Positions 22,000 to 35,300 of a DNA stretch of 64,000 nucleotides are shown in pieces. Made by a program: the position numbers and the translations under genes. The notes beneath the pieces are model-generated. The model was not told the DNA's origin, searched no databases, and saw nothing but the letters and a program-made list of their open reading frames with translations. The stretch covers positions 6,532,962 through 6,596,961 of the forward strand of contig OX328126.1 in the NCBI GenBank assembly GCA_946811695.1, read 5' to 3'. The DNA comes from Gonocerus acuteangulatus (Eukaryota; Arthropoda; Insecta; Hemiptera; Coreidae). How positions within the stretch are numbered: the stretch's first letter is position 1; each line of letters opens with the position of its first letter.

Positions 22000-23040
22000 G
22001 ATTTGTTTTTAAATATTTAATTTCAACAATTGAAAGAGAGCTACTCTTATTATCTCTTTGAACCTTAATATTCTCAATTCACTTAAATATGGCAGAAAGT
22101 CAATCATTAAAAAAAAAAGTCGCCCCAAAATGTTAATTGTTGCTCGACATATTTCATACACTTCTGGTGCATCATCAGGATCTTAATGCTATAATTATTG
22201 CTGGCCACACCATTAAAATAAGAAACAGCCTTCGCGGCCACGACCCTGGCTGAGTCAACACAAAAAGATCCAACACGTGAATCAGCTGACTATTTATTGA
22301 TGTTAGGAAGCTGATATGTCTGTTTGGTGTACTCTTAGGGTACAGTAACAATTTTAATAGTTTTTTAGTTTAAAGTTGGGATTTTTTTTTTCTTGAGGAC
22401 GTGCTACGCTCATTTTAGTGTTTTTTTGAGGGGGGGGGGGGGTGCATCGGCTACTGTGGGTAGTCATGAAGCACCACCATTTTAGTGTTATCATCCAATT
22501 CCATTCAAAAATACCAATAAATTAACACGAAAGCAAACAAGAAATGAAAAAAAAAAAAAAAAAGAAAATGAATGTTTCAACTATGATGTCCATAGTTGAA
22601 ACGTTCATTTTCAAATGGTCAAGTCTCAGAATGACCAAGGAGGATCTTAATTACTTGTAGTATTTCTTTATTAAAAATATTACTGGAACTGGTAATTTCC
22701 TAATAAACTTTGCTTCAGCACAAATGGGCTAGAGATATTTACCCTAATATATCACAAGTCCTATCAAATTGGCCAAGATAAAAATAAGTACTAAGTTCTT
22801 GTGTTTTGAGTAATAATGCAATTTGTTTATCTCAATCACTTTTTCAGGTTAAATATTTACTTCTTATAACTGGCAACGTCAGAAAACACATAGAAAAATA
22901 TTTTTACGAGTCGTTACCAAATAACCTAACAACTAGTTTATTTTCAATAGAATATTCTTTATTAGCCTGAATATAAGCCTTAATTAAAAGTTTATGTATT
23001 TGTATTTTCTTTTAAATGCATTTGATTCGAAGTAATACAA
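22000..23040. other. Upstream region / 5' intron of UQCRQ
   Basis: AT-rich; contains a G-run (about 22431-22442), an A-run (22544-22563) and a short inverted repeat with GAAACGTTCATTTTCAAATG (22573-22617). No coding sequence recognised. Confidence 0.35.
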
Positions 23041-23051
23041 AAATAACTTAC

Positions 23052-23100
23052 TGAAAAAGTAGAACCTATCAAGCGAACAGTTGAAGACTTTGGCAATCAC
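23052..23100 (-). other. Candidate 5' UTR exon of UQCRQ
   Basis: On the minus strand a CA|GTAAGT donor lies at 23052/23051. It would splice to the acceptor just upstream of the UQCRQ ATG. Inferred from splice signals only. Confidence 0.35.
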
Positions 23101-23539
23101 CTGATTAAAAGCTAACAATGAAAAAAACAAAATCACAATTCTTAACATACATTGTTAAATATTAAAAATGTACAAAAAATATGTTTTAATTTTTTCAATA
23201 TCTAATTTTTATACAGTATCTTGTAAACATTTTCAAAATGTTATACATATATATAAAAACATAAATTCATCTCTGCAGTTCGTTTAAATTTTCTTAATTA
23301 AAGTATTTATATGGTCAGTTATAAATAAAAAAAAAATCTTTTCTATCTATTTCTAAATAAATATTTTAATAATTTTTAGTTAGGCAAGACAAATTCCGAA
23401 TAGTTCCTCCCTTTTAGGGAAAAATTTATTTTAAGGAAAATATAAATTTATTTATAAAAATAATCACAAAAACTTTCAGACTAATTTTGGTTTAATAATT
23501 TAGAAGGGGAAGTCCAATTTTCTAAATTTAAATTTATTA

Positions 23540-23588
23540 TTATTATTGCCCAGCCTGAGAATTGCTTGAAGTGCTGGCGGTTTAACCG
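23540..23588 (+). other. Candidate 5' UTR exon of the chromodomain gene
   Basis: GCTGGCGGTTTAACCG|GTGAGT is a strong donor in an otherwise AT-rich region. A noncoding first exon here would splice to the acceptor at 29938, 17 bases before the chromodomain ATG. Inference. Confidence 0.3.
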
Positions 23589-23599
23589 GTGAGTGCATT

Positions 23600-25080
23600 A
23601 TTTTTGGTTTATATTTGCATTTTTGTAATTATTATTTATTTTCCGTCCTAATTTTTATATTTTTTGTTATCAATTTTTTTTCATAAATCGAATTTTGTGG
23701 CGTAAAAAGCTTTGTGTGTTTATTTATTCTCGGGAAAGATATTGTTGGAGAAGACGCTTGCTTTGATGCTTAATGGCTGTGTGATAAGCGAGCGTACCTT
23801 GGTATTTTCGTTCTGCCATTGTTTCAGCGCGTGTTTTACATTAGCTTACTGGGTTTTATTTAGCATTGTCCTGCTCTTCCCTTAGTATAAATTATATTTG
23901 TGGTATTTACGGCCTCCAATTATTCGAGAGTCGGAATTTTGCCTCCTTTTTTTGATTTGTTTTGACGGTTCTAACAGAGAGGGATTTTAAATCAGGTAAT
24001 TGCCTTGCAATATTTCTAACTCTGTAGTTGAGGGTTAAAATAACAATAACTACACATTTTTAAGGATTTAGTTGTACTTTGTTTTGTTTTCTTGGTAGCC
24101 AATAGAGTTTATGTATATGTTGATATACATAAACAAGGAGTAGCTTTCAAGTTTAATTAAAATAAAATCGTATATTTTACAGAGATTTGTTGATATTTTT
24201 CACATACATTATATAATCATGGAGGTTATGTATATTTTGTTCATAATTCTATTTTTATTTTAAAAACTATCTCTTATGAGTGTTCATTCATAGTTTTTAT
24301 TACTTCAGAAAATTTTGTATGTCGGACTAATTTTTTATGAACTATTTATTTTAAAAGATTTTGTTTTTAGCTTTTATGTTGAAAAAGTGGCTGAATTTGT
24401 TATGTTCTCTATTTTTCTTTTCAAGATGGCCACCTCCAATGCATGAACTGCTATGATCATTAAGGACAGCTTGTTAATCTTCATAATTCTTTCTTACCTT
24501 TAAATATATAATATTGTAGTCTGATGAAACATTTGTTTGACTTTTTGTTTCTTATTTTATCTTAACTGAGGGAGTTGTAATAAATGTTTTGTTTGTTTAT
24601 ATGGCAGTTAAGATTGTATTTTTCATGTGGCTACAGTGTTATGGGCATATTGAAGAAATCCTTTTATTTGCCTTGTAAAATTATATATTCTTCTAATATC
24701 TTAGATTTTATTGACAGATGCTATTCTGAAATTATGAAGAGTAGAAATGTATACCTCACAAAAACTTAATAATTTATGATCTCAAGGAAGTAATATGCTC
24801 ATAAATCGAGAGTAAAAAGGGCTAATAATAGCTAATTTATATAATACCCATCAGGGGCATATTGTTTAGCTTCATCGCCGCCATATTGGTCAGCCATTTT
24901 GATAAGATTGTTAGATACTGAGCTCAAGCCAGCCTTTCTTTCTGCCAATTTGAAATTTAGTTGTGGTCATTATGTATTTCTCAAAATTAGAGAAAGGCCT
25001 TTTAAATATTTATTTGGCAGTTCAATAGAGAGTTTTGAGTGCTCCATTGAATTCACATATTTTTGGGAAAATTAATCTAC
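23600..25080. other. AT-rich stretch, nothing recognised
   Basis: Long T-rich sequence with a 61-codon open frame at 24584 that lacks any motif. It would be intron 1 of the chromodomain gene if the 23540 exon is real. Confidence 0.3.
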
Positions 25081-25533
25081 TATTTATTTGTCAAATACCA
25101 CTCAGTCACTGACCTATCTTCGCCCAGCCCAAACCACATAACAGAAAAATTTGAAATTTTGCATGGACACTGCCTTTAGGATGTAAACACTCGCTAAGAA
25201 AGGTTTTTTTTATATTCAAATTTTTAAGCATTTTTAGAGGGGTTTGTATTTTTAGTTGGTTTTATAGAGAGCATGTATGCCTAGGCAGCATGCGTTACTA
25301 GGACGATAAGAGGTCAGCTGTTATTGTACTGTATCTATTTAATAGTATTATTTTTAATTGCGGTTAATTTTAACTATGACGACAGTCCTCGAATTATTAG
25401 AAATAACCTGTGATTTTGTTCCTCATAGAGTTAACGCTATACTTGGTGATGGTCCATCCGAGGTAATAATATCCCGAACCCTTGCACAGCCTCCTCATCC
25501 ATCAGCATTCCCCGTCACAACACTTTTTGGTTA
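25081..25533 (+). repeat. Left arm of a widely spaced inverted repeat pair
   Basis: Mirrored by 28387-28802; for example CTTGCACAGCCTCCTCATCC is reversed near 28410, and GCCTAGGCAGCATGC near 25280 is reversed near 28620. The 92-codon open frame at 25358 lies in the repeat and is broken in the other arm. Confidence 0.75.
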
Positions 25534-26308
25534 TGCTCACAAATATAATGAGTGTTTCCAAATTATATCTCGAAATCATAAATTTTTAAATTTTAACGTA
25601 TATTTATTATTGACAACAAATTTTAAGCTGTTTTAACGGGTTATCTCTATGTTATCTGTTTCTTGACACTGGTCCAGGCCCCCAAGTGTCATGAAACATT
25701 ATACTTTGATTACTTATCAATTGATGAATAGCACATAGTATGACGGGAACCGTGCTATAATAAACTGCACACAATTATATAGTAGAGTTTCGATGATGCA
25801 TTATTTAGTTCAATGAAATCACTACTTATAAGCCCTGACGAAGCACGAGTATTCAGCTAGTTTCTATACATTTAGTATTTTTTAAATGTTTATGTATATA
25901 TTTTTTTTTATAAGTTTCTTAACAACAGTGGACATTTTATATAAATAAATTTCTGAGATATCTTAAACATTCCAAAATTCTCACATCCGATATCTTAAAA
26001 AAAGTCTGACTTGAAGTATCTGCATCTTAATGTGAAGTCATATGCACCTAATTCTTTCTGAGAACTTTACATTTCATTTATGAATTTATCTTAACAATTT
26101 AAGGTTGAGCATATTTAAATACCCGAATGAAATCTCAACAAAAAGTGATTAGGAGAAAGTGCTTATCGGTAAACATTGGATAAAACCCTCTTCCTCTCTT
26201 TGTGTCCCGATATCCGCTAGTTCATAGGGAATGGGATATTACAATAAAAAAACTTACGTCGTACCTATTTTTTCAAATTTCACACGTTTAACTAAATGTT
26301 AAAAAAAA

Positions 26309-27209
26309 GGTACTTATGTACTAGTTGCACCAATCTCGAGAAGTGGGTCTCGTTCAGGGATCCGGATCATGAAATGAGAACTCAAATGAAGCATTTCTAT
26401 TGGTTCATTCCTATGACCAATCTCATTGGCTGTTCTTTCCTTCCGTTCTAGTCATCGTTTTGTGTTCACTTACTGTTAGATTTGTGTTGTTTTTTTTACA
26501 AGTTACATTTATTATTTTTTTTTTTTTTACAACTTATATTTATTTTTTCTTGTTCACTTCTTAGTGTTGTAATGTTTTTTCGGCTAGGAAAATGAGTATT
26601 TGGGATTTACCAACGACATAAAAAGTACTCTTTTGAAGCAATGTTAAATTGCATATTGGCCCATTTTCCACCGAAAAAACCAGTGATCTATTTTACAAAC
26701 GACTTGGATTAACTAGAGCTTCGATATAACATGTAGCGAGCGGAAATGCACAGCTATTATCAAATAATAACATAAGTGAGGGTCTCCCCGTGGTCTAGTG
26801 GTTAACGCCTTAGACTCTCATGCGGGAGATGGTGGGTTCGATTCCCACCGGCAGGAAATTTCTCATCTAACGGCTCGTTGAGAAAATTCCTGGCTACACC
26901 TTAGGTGTTGGCGCTAATGGCTCAGATGTCAATGCACTGTAAAAAAAAAAATAAGTGCTAATGTTATATAATCTAGGAAACTAGTAGCACTTATGTTAAT
27001 GGCATAATTGCTATGTGTTTCCGCTCGCTGCGCTCGCTCAAGGTTATATCGAAACTCTAGTCAATCCAACTCGACAATATTAATACCTGGTCTTGGTGCT
27101 TTAAATGGTTTTAATAATTATTGCCGTCACATTGCCTGATCTGGATCACTGACTGGGAGCCTGAACGAGAGGCACTTCTCGAGATTGGTGCAACTAGTAT
27201 GTAAGTACC
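26309..27209. mobile_element. Foldback element interrupted by a SINE
   Basis: The outer arm GTACTAGTTGCACCAATCTC (about 26319) is mirrored at 27182-27200. The inner arm TAGAGCTTCGATATAAC (about 26714) is mirrored near 27050, with the word GCGAGCGGAAA reversed as TTTCCGCTCGC. Confidence 0.75.
26781..26950 (+). repeat. tRNA-derived SINE, family C
   Basis: The head GGTCTCCCCGTGGTCTAGTG and B-box GGTGGGTTCGATTCCCACCG end in an A-tail. ATAAGTG on both sides (26772, 26951) is a likely short target duplication. It sits in the foldback at 26.3-27.2 kb, so it is the younger insertion. Confidence 0.8.
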
Positions 27210-27332
27210 AAAAAAAAAAAGCACAATTTTCTCCAGCTGAAATCGTACTATCAAAATCGAAGTAATAAACTTTTTTGTGGTAAAGTTATTAAACTTTTCT
27301 CTTACCACAATTTTAGAACTTGTTTAAAAATA

Positions 27333-27953
27333 TTCCTAATAACACCCTCAATATCCTTCCTAATACCACCTTCTATATCCTTCCTAATACCACCCTCAAT
27401 ATCCTTCCTAATATCACCTTCTATATCCTTCCTAATTCCACCCTCAATATCCTTCCTAATATCACCTTCTATATCCTTCCTAATTCCACCCTCAATATCC
27501 TTCCTAATACCACCTTCTATATCCTTCCTAATAACACCCTCAGTATCCTTCCAAATACCACCTTCTATATCCTTCCTAATACCACCTTCTATATCCTTCC
27601 TAATTCCACCTTCAATGTCCTTCCTAATTCCACCTTCAATAGCCTTCCTAATGCCACCTTCTATATTCTTCCTAATACCACCCTCTATATCCTTCCTAAT
27701 ACCACCCTCTATATCCTTCCTAATGCCACCTTCTATATTCTTCCTAATACCACCCTCTATATCCTTCCTAATACCACCTTCTATATCCTTTTTAATACTA
27801 CCTTCTATATCCTTCCTAATACCACCTTCTATATCATTTCTAATTCCACCTTCAATGTCCTTCCTAATTCCACCTTCAATAGCCTTCCTAATGCCACCTT
27901 CTATATTCTTCCTAATACCACCCTCTATATCCTTCCTAATACCACCTTCAACA
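27333..27953. repeat. Minisatellite, 24-bp unit, about 26 copies
   Basis: Unit close to CCTTCCTAATACCACCTTCT plus ATAT. As 24 is a multiple of three, the array stays open in several frames and yields 8-residue peptide repeats (GGIRKDIE on minus, LPNTTFYI on plus). The flanks have no coding character, so I call no gene. Segments at 27601 and 27841 are identical for about 110 bp, showing a 240-bp (ten-unit) higher-order duplication. Confidence 0.9.
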
Positions 27954-28386
27954 GGGTGTCTACTGCATGTAAAAGTCACGAGAATAATGAAAATGTCACC
28001 AAATTGAAAATAGGACACGAGAATCACGAAAAAGTCATGAATTTTGAAACCAAGTCACGAAATTTTAGTTCTTACCGGAGTCTAATATAATCCCGGTACT
28101 TTGGCGCTTTCGTAATTGTTGCCATTTTTTTTTATGCATTTACACATCAATTATTCATTTTCCTAATACCACATTCATTGAAATTCTGCATACAGGCCCT
28201 CCACATCTCTGAGCCAGCCTAAAATCCATTTCTAAAATCCATTCTTTTTTCAAGCTCATAACCTATATTTGTTTTCCAATCAGGGAGACCCAACATTCCC
28301 CCCATGTGGCAACCCTGTCTGTACACATTAATTAATTCCAAGATGACGTATGGAAACACCCATTATATTTGCGAGCATTACCTAGA

Positions 28387-28802
28387 AGTGTTCTGACTGG
28401 GAATGCTGATGGATGAGGAGGCTGTGCAAGGGTTCGGGATATTATTACCTCGGATGGACCATCACTGGGTATAGCTTAAACTCTATGAGGAACAAAATCA
28501 CAGTTTATTTCAAGTAATTCAAGGACTGCCTTCATAGTCAAAATGAACCGCAAATAAAAATAATATTATGAAATAGATACGGTACGATAACAGCTCCTGT
28601 CAGTTATCGTCCTAGCAAAGCATGCTGCCTAGGCTTGCCTGCTCCAACCATCTAAAAATACTTGAAATTTTGAATATCAAAAAATCCTTTCTTAGTGAGT
28701 GTTTACGTTCTAAAGGCAGTGTCCATGCAAAATTCCAGAGGTTTGGGATGTGCGATAATAGGTCAGTGAGCGAGTGAGTGATATTTGACAAATATATTAG
28801 TT
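28387..28802 (-). repeat. Right arm of the widely spaced inverted repeat pair
   Basis: Inverted copy of 25081-25533, diverged by substitutions and small indels. Confidence 0.75.
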
Positions 28803-29295
28803 AATGTAAGTAGATTGAATCATCCACATTCTACGAAATAATTTTGAATTTTTATATACTGGATGGGAATACGAAAGAGCAAGTTTTGTTGTAATTTGAA
28901 TAAGTTGCAGCCATCAAACATTTCTTTGTAATTATTTAAGAATGAATGTTTTTGTGCCATTGTTATAAATGAGCAACAGGAAAATGCTCAATGCCCTTTT
29001 TTCTCACAATTCTCAGATTGTGTCAAACAGTCTATATGTTTGATTGAATCATACACAGACCATTGCATCAACAAACATTTATTTCATAAGCCCAATTCAA
29101 TAACAGTGACTCACTGGCATGAAAAAAAAAGAAGATAAGCACCCATTTATATTGTAACAGTATGATTTTAGTGCGGCCCCTCCCTCCCTCCATAAGGATT
29201 ATAAGGTTGACCTCATGATGCGACCCGGAAGTGCAGACTAGAATATTTTGTTTCAGACCCCCTAGAGAACGTAAATAACAGTGTTTCAAATTTAT

Positions 29296-29900
<605 letters not shown>

Positions 29901-29955
29901 AGTTTATCTGATTTTAATATAATTTTCAAATTTTTCAGGACAATTTTTATTAAGA

Positions 29956-32216
29956 ATGGCAAAAAAGTCAAAAAAGGGTCAAAAAAAATCTGCTGAAAAT
30001 GTGAATGGGGATTCTGCTGTAGAAGCTCCAGTAGATAAGGTAAGACATGATAGATTCTTCTTTTATAATAATTTATAATAAAACAGCTGAAAATGTTAAC
30101 AATTAGTGTTTTAAGATTTCTTCTTTTTCCCTCCTAACGTTATTCATGTTTTCTTGGCACCTTCCGAAGTTTATTGAGAATTCACTCCGAAGTGACTATT
30201 GAGGATTCACTCATTTAAGAATTTTTGAAAAATGTCTTCAAATCGGTTATAGGATAGATCCTACTCACTGGATACTGAAAATGACTCCTGTTAGAATTTA
30301 TATATTTATATATATAAATAAAACGTGCCACAAAACAAATCTAATAATTTTCCGAAATTGTATTTGATAAACTTTTTTTGACCAGTTTCATGGATGTATG
30401 GACAAAGGATGGTGTGGTTGATTTTAAGTGAAGATTGAAGATAGAAGAAAGAAAATATATGCTATATTTGGTACCTCAACGATGCAATTTCCTCCAAAAC
30501 TTTGAAGGTAACCTTATGTAAGAGGTGCGAGGGCATACATACAAAGTCTCCTTTGTTAATATATTTATTGGCCTGTTTATACTTCTGAAGGATTAGAATT
30601 AATTTGACTTGGTGATGGTTGTTAAAAAATGAGGAATGTTCCCACACATTTTCACAAAAATTTAATACCTTGGAAGGTTCATGTTTTGAGTGCCTGATTC
30701 TAAACTACTGCAATGAAAAAAGAAAAATATATCTATTTTATGTTTTAAATTGATCCTTTACAAATCACTGCTGCAACCAATTTTGATGTACAAATCAGAA
30801 CTCTGGGAAAACATCGAACATCAAATCTGTCCAAATATTCCAATCCAAAGTCCTAAGAACCATAGTAGGTGCTCGCTTCTACGCTTCCAACCTCAACCTC
30901 CATAAAGACCTCGATATCCCACTCGTTAAAGATGTTATATTATCCAGAATCCAACGTTTCCACGCCAAAATTTCCACTCATCTAAATCCTGAAGTCCTCT
31001 CCCTATGGAACGTCACCCAACCAATCTCTCCACCAAGGTGACTCAGAGATATCAGAAGACAGTGCCCGGGAGATCTGCTGCAGTACCGAGGGAGATTGTG
31101 TAGGCCTCTTTCAACCTCATCTGAGCGTCCTTCTGACGTTAATTGATGATGGAGTTGAGTGGCCTTGAGCATAGAACCTTCATTGCATCTTATTACAAGA
31201 TGTATTCATATACGGAATGCAATAACGAATAAATAAATCAATAAAATGCCTTTAGACTTGTTTGCCAGTGATAACTCTTAAGCCCCCAAAAGTGCTTTAA
31301 GTTTCTTCTGACAGAGATTTGATTATGGGGGCTACTTTCTACTCCTTTCCTCCTTTGTCGTTTTAGTTGTCATTTTATTTGTAGAAAAGAAAAGACACAT
31401 GTTTAAAAAAACACTACATATCATTTATTCACATAGTAAAATAGCAATTACGCTTCATAAGCATAATAAAATGTTGGTTTAACAAACTACTGGCATGAAG
31501 GCTTCCTGGTGATAAAGCTATAACAGAGGAAATTTCTCTCTGGAATTTACTCTCCGGGAATATAGGGCTCGCTCCTTCCTCTTCACCTGCACCATCTATT
31601 TGAACAGGCTATATAACAATGAAGTATTAAATAACACTATGAAATTCTAAAACTATTTTATCCAATAATTAGCCTTAGTAGGTTAGTTAGATGATTTTAG
31701 TGTCTCGTTTTCTCATCATACCTCATGTAGTTTAATAAATCATAGACAATTCTTCTAATTTTCATAAGAGTTGCTTCATGAAAAATTTTCACGTCTATAT
31801 GTTATTAGCTCCAATGAGCTTCATTTTTCCATAAGTTATTACCAGGGTCACACACATTGTTCTAATGGATGTATGTTTTCAGCGCATATTTCCATTAAAT
31901 TCAAAATATGCATTTTTCAATATTTTATATTCTCATTTTTGTTCCAGGAGTCAAACGAAGAGCAAGGGTCAAAAAATGCTAAAACAAATGACAAGAAAAA
32001 AGCTAATAAGGTAGGAATCTTTCATCATTTTCTTCTTTGTAATTTTCAGACTTTTGATTCACGATTATGAGATTGAGCTGATAATATGATTGGTAATGCT
32101 TCTGTTCTGTAATGCCTACACTTCTCCACCAATACCTACTGGGTTCCCTCCAACAGGGAAATGTCAAGGAGTCAGGGAATTTAATTATGAAAAAAAGTAA
32201 AGGAAATTCAAAATGT

Positions 32217-32301
<85 letters not shown>

Positions 32302-35300
32302 CAGGAAAAGAAAAAAGGGGACAATTTCTTGCATTGTCTGTATATGTTTTCCCTATCCTTTTTCTCTCTGTTTTATTTGGAATATTTTGGTCTCTTAAGG
32401 CAACATCCTGGAGGGTTGCGTGAAGAATCCTAAAAACATGGTCTTTCCTATATTTTTAAGGAGCTTAACTAGAGATCTGTTAAGTTAAATTCCCAGCATT
32501 ATCTGACGTACCTGTATTTTTACCACATATGGTAATAGTCTGTAGTCAACAAATAATTAATAAAAATTCTCCTTCGTTAATTTTTGTATTATTCTGATTA
32601 ATATTTGCATATCCATTAGATTTGAATCACAAGTTTAGTTTGCATGCTCAATTCTCTTTTAATTTTGCATGCCTCTTTTTAACCCTCGAGTGGTCACCTG
32701 CATTTTATTTAAGTGGACCCGACTTTTATTTAAACCTTTTCTATATGAAAAATGGGAAATAATAACTACTTTGTGTTTATAATTTATAGTAAAATGTATT
32801 AAAATGATTTGAACATTGGTTTTAATGTTTTAGCACTTTCCTCCGAAGGAAATTAGCTATTGAGGTTGCACTCATGACGAAATTTTTGAAAAATTTCTTC
32901 AAATCTTTATCGATCCTACCTAGTAGAAACCGAAAATGACCCCTGTTAAAATTTATATATGTGTGTGTGTGTGTGCGTGCGTGCGTGTGTGTCTGTTAAC
33001 ACGATAGCGGCCAGAGTTTTTGTTTTTTCGTCACGAAACTTGGTATATAGCGTTCAATTAACAAATGATTGAACGAGTTCGTAAACCACCAAAATCGGTC
33101 CAATGGAAGGGGGGGTTTACTCCTGACCCTAAACACTAATTTTACCATGCCAGCCGTAGTTTTTGATATATTTCAGCAAAACTTGGTATTCGTAGTGGTA
33201 ATCTACAGAGAAAAATTTGTTGTAAAAATAAACTAAATCGCTTCATTAGAAGGGGGGAGAGGTTTACTCCGGTCCTAAATTACTAATGCACACACACCGG
33301 ATGTAATTTGTGCTTTATTTTAACGAAACGCGGTATATGTCGTGGGCATCTCATGAGAAAGAAGTGATGTAAAAATAAACTAAATCGGTCTATCGGAAAG
33401 GGGGGTTTACTATGTATTATACTTCAATAGAATTAGCCCGTCAGACGTAGGTTCCCAAAGCCGCCACAAGGAGCGCTTTCCACCACTAGGAGGACTGTAT
33501 CCTGTTCCTGCGTCAGATCTAAAGACGGAATATTAAGTTTTTGTGATTTATTCAGTAGTATAGTCCATGTATAAAAATTACTCTGGAAGCAAATTAATTA
33601 CAAAATTAATAAGTGAACAGTTCTCATTACAAATATAAATGAGCAGAACTATTATAGTTTTTATTTTATTTATATAGGTTATTTGCCGCAAATTATTCAG
33701 TAATGCAGTCTACACTACCCAAATTCTGAGGAAAGTGCTTAGTTATGCAGCTCCTGCGTGACGGACTTTTTAAATGAAAATAATTGAACTTGAAATTTAG
33801 TCTATAAAAACGCATGCATAAAGAAAAACCATCTATTTATTTTAAAAAGATGCAAAAATTATGAATAATTTCTATTAGATACAATTAGAACAAATGATTT
33901 TCATGCGAATTTTGCACAAAAAATTATTACACTCAGTACAAAATTTTTAATATTTTGAGTCTCTCTGCTAGTCGCTGCTTCTTCAGTCACTGGGAGAACA
34001 ACAATTCTCTCATCTTCTAAATAAGAATTGAGTTTGTTTTCAATGTCGTTGGTAAGGTTTGCGATACTGACCTTGCAATTATAGATGAAATCGGAGAAGT
34101 TGATACCCAAGGTTGTTAAAAAAATTATCTATTAATTGATGCCCATAACATTCATAAAATGAAAAAATACAGCAATGGGCCATCTTTTAGTTCTTAATCA
34201 ATGACAGAGTAACACAAGTAGTCACCTCGGGTCTAAACGGGTAAAATTAAAGGAACAATTATCACTAGCACTGCCAAATATAATCTGGGACAAATATAAG
34301 TGGAAGGTAAGGAAAAAGCTGAAGCCTGTACTTGCAGGATTTGACATTAATCTACAGGAAAGAAGAGAAGTGTCGGGTCATTATGACCAGAAGTCACCAC
34401 TCAAGGGTTAAACTCCTGTAAGCTAGGATATTAGGTTAGTGCATTAACTCATGGAATTATCTTAAACAAACTGAAAAATACTCGGTCTGTTATACTGAAG
34501 ACCTTAACAACGAATCTTTTGATTAATATCAATTATCACTATCTGGGAGGTCAGGGAATTCCATTTCCAAAACTCGGTGGGAACACAGTAGCTAGCTATC
34601 GCAGGAACTGTGTTATCTTAGTGCGTTTCCATTACATTCTTATACCTAGTGTCGTTTAGAAACCTTGGAATAGATATACAGGACAATGAGAAAAATGTAT
34701 GTCTAATTGAAAGTATTAAAACATGATTGAAATATATCAAGTATTAAAAGAAAACAAAAAATACTCCCTCCTCACTCTGAGCATATCGGATAAAATTGAT
34801 AAAAATATGTAACATGCTTTTAAAGTGTATTTTCATTCAAGTATAAGGTAGAAGTAGTTGACCAAAATCTTTTAATAATTAAATGTTTTGCTTGATAAAC
34901 TCAATTCACTTGTTTTAATAAAATCATTTGAAGTAGCTTACATAATTCATCGAATCAATCTCTTTAATATGGCTTGCGAAAATTAGATCGATGCAGGATG
35001 GGCCACTAGTAGAAACGAGCAAAAAGTAATTACAGTGCGTCATGAAAATGTCATCAAATTAAAAATAGGGCACCAAAATCACGAAAAAGTCATGAATTTT
35101 GAAACAATGTCACGAAATTTCAGTTTTACTGCAGTCTAACGTAATCCTGAAACATCCGTGCATTCGTATTTTTTTTTAACGGTACATCGACTTCTGCCGA
35201 CATCCCTGGTGCAGTGAGGAATTTTCTCAACAATCTGTGAGATGAGAAACTTCCTGCTGCCCCACAGTGGGCAAAATGTCTATTTTACGGCGACAAAAAT

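Noticed and set aside
26781..26855. A tRNA (Asp/Glu-like) gene
   Set aside because: Same head recurs with identical body, A-tail and target duplications at other sites, so it is a SINE.
27302..28027. 241-codon minus-strand and 256-codon plus-strand open frames
   Set aside because: Both are products of the 24-bp minisatellite, which is open in several frames because its unit is a multiple of three; the flanks show no gene structure.
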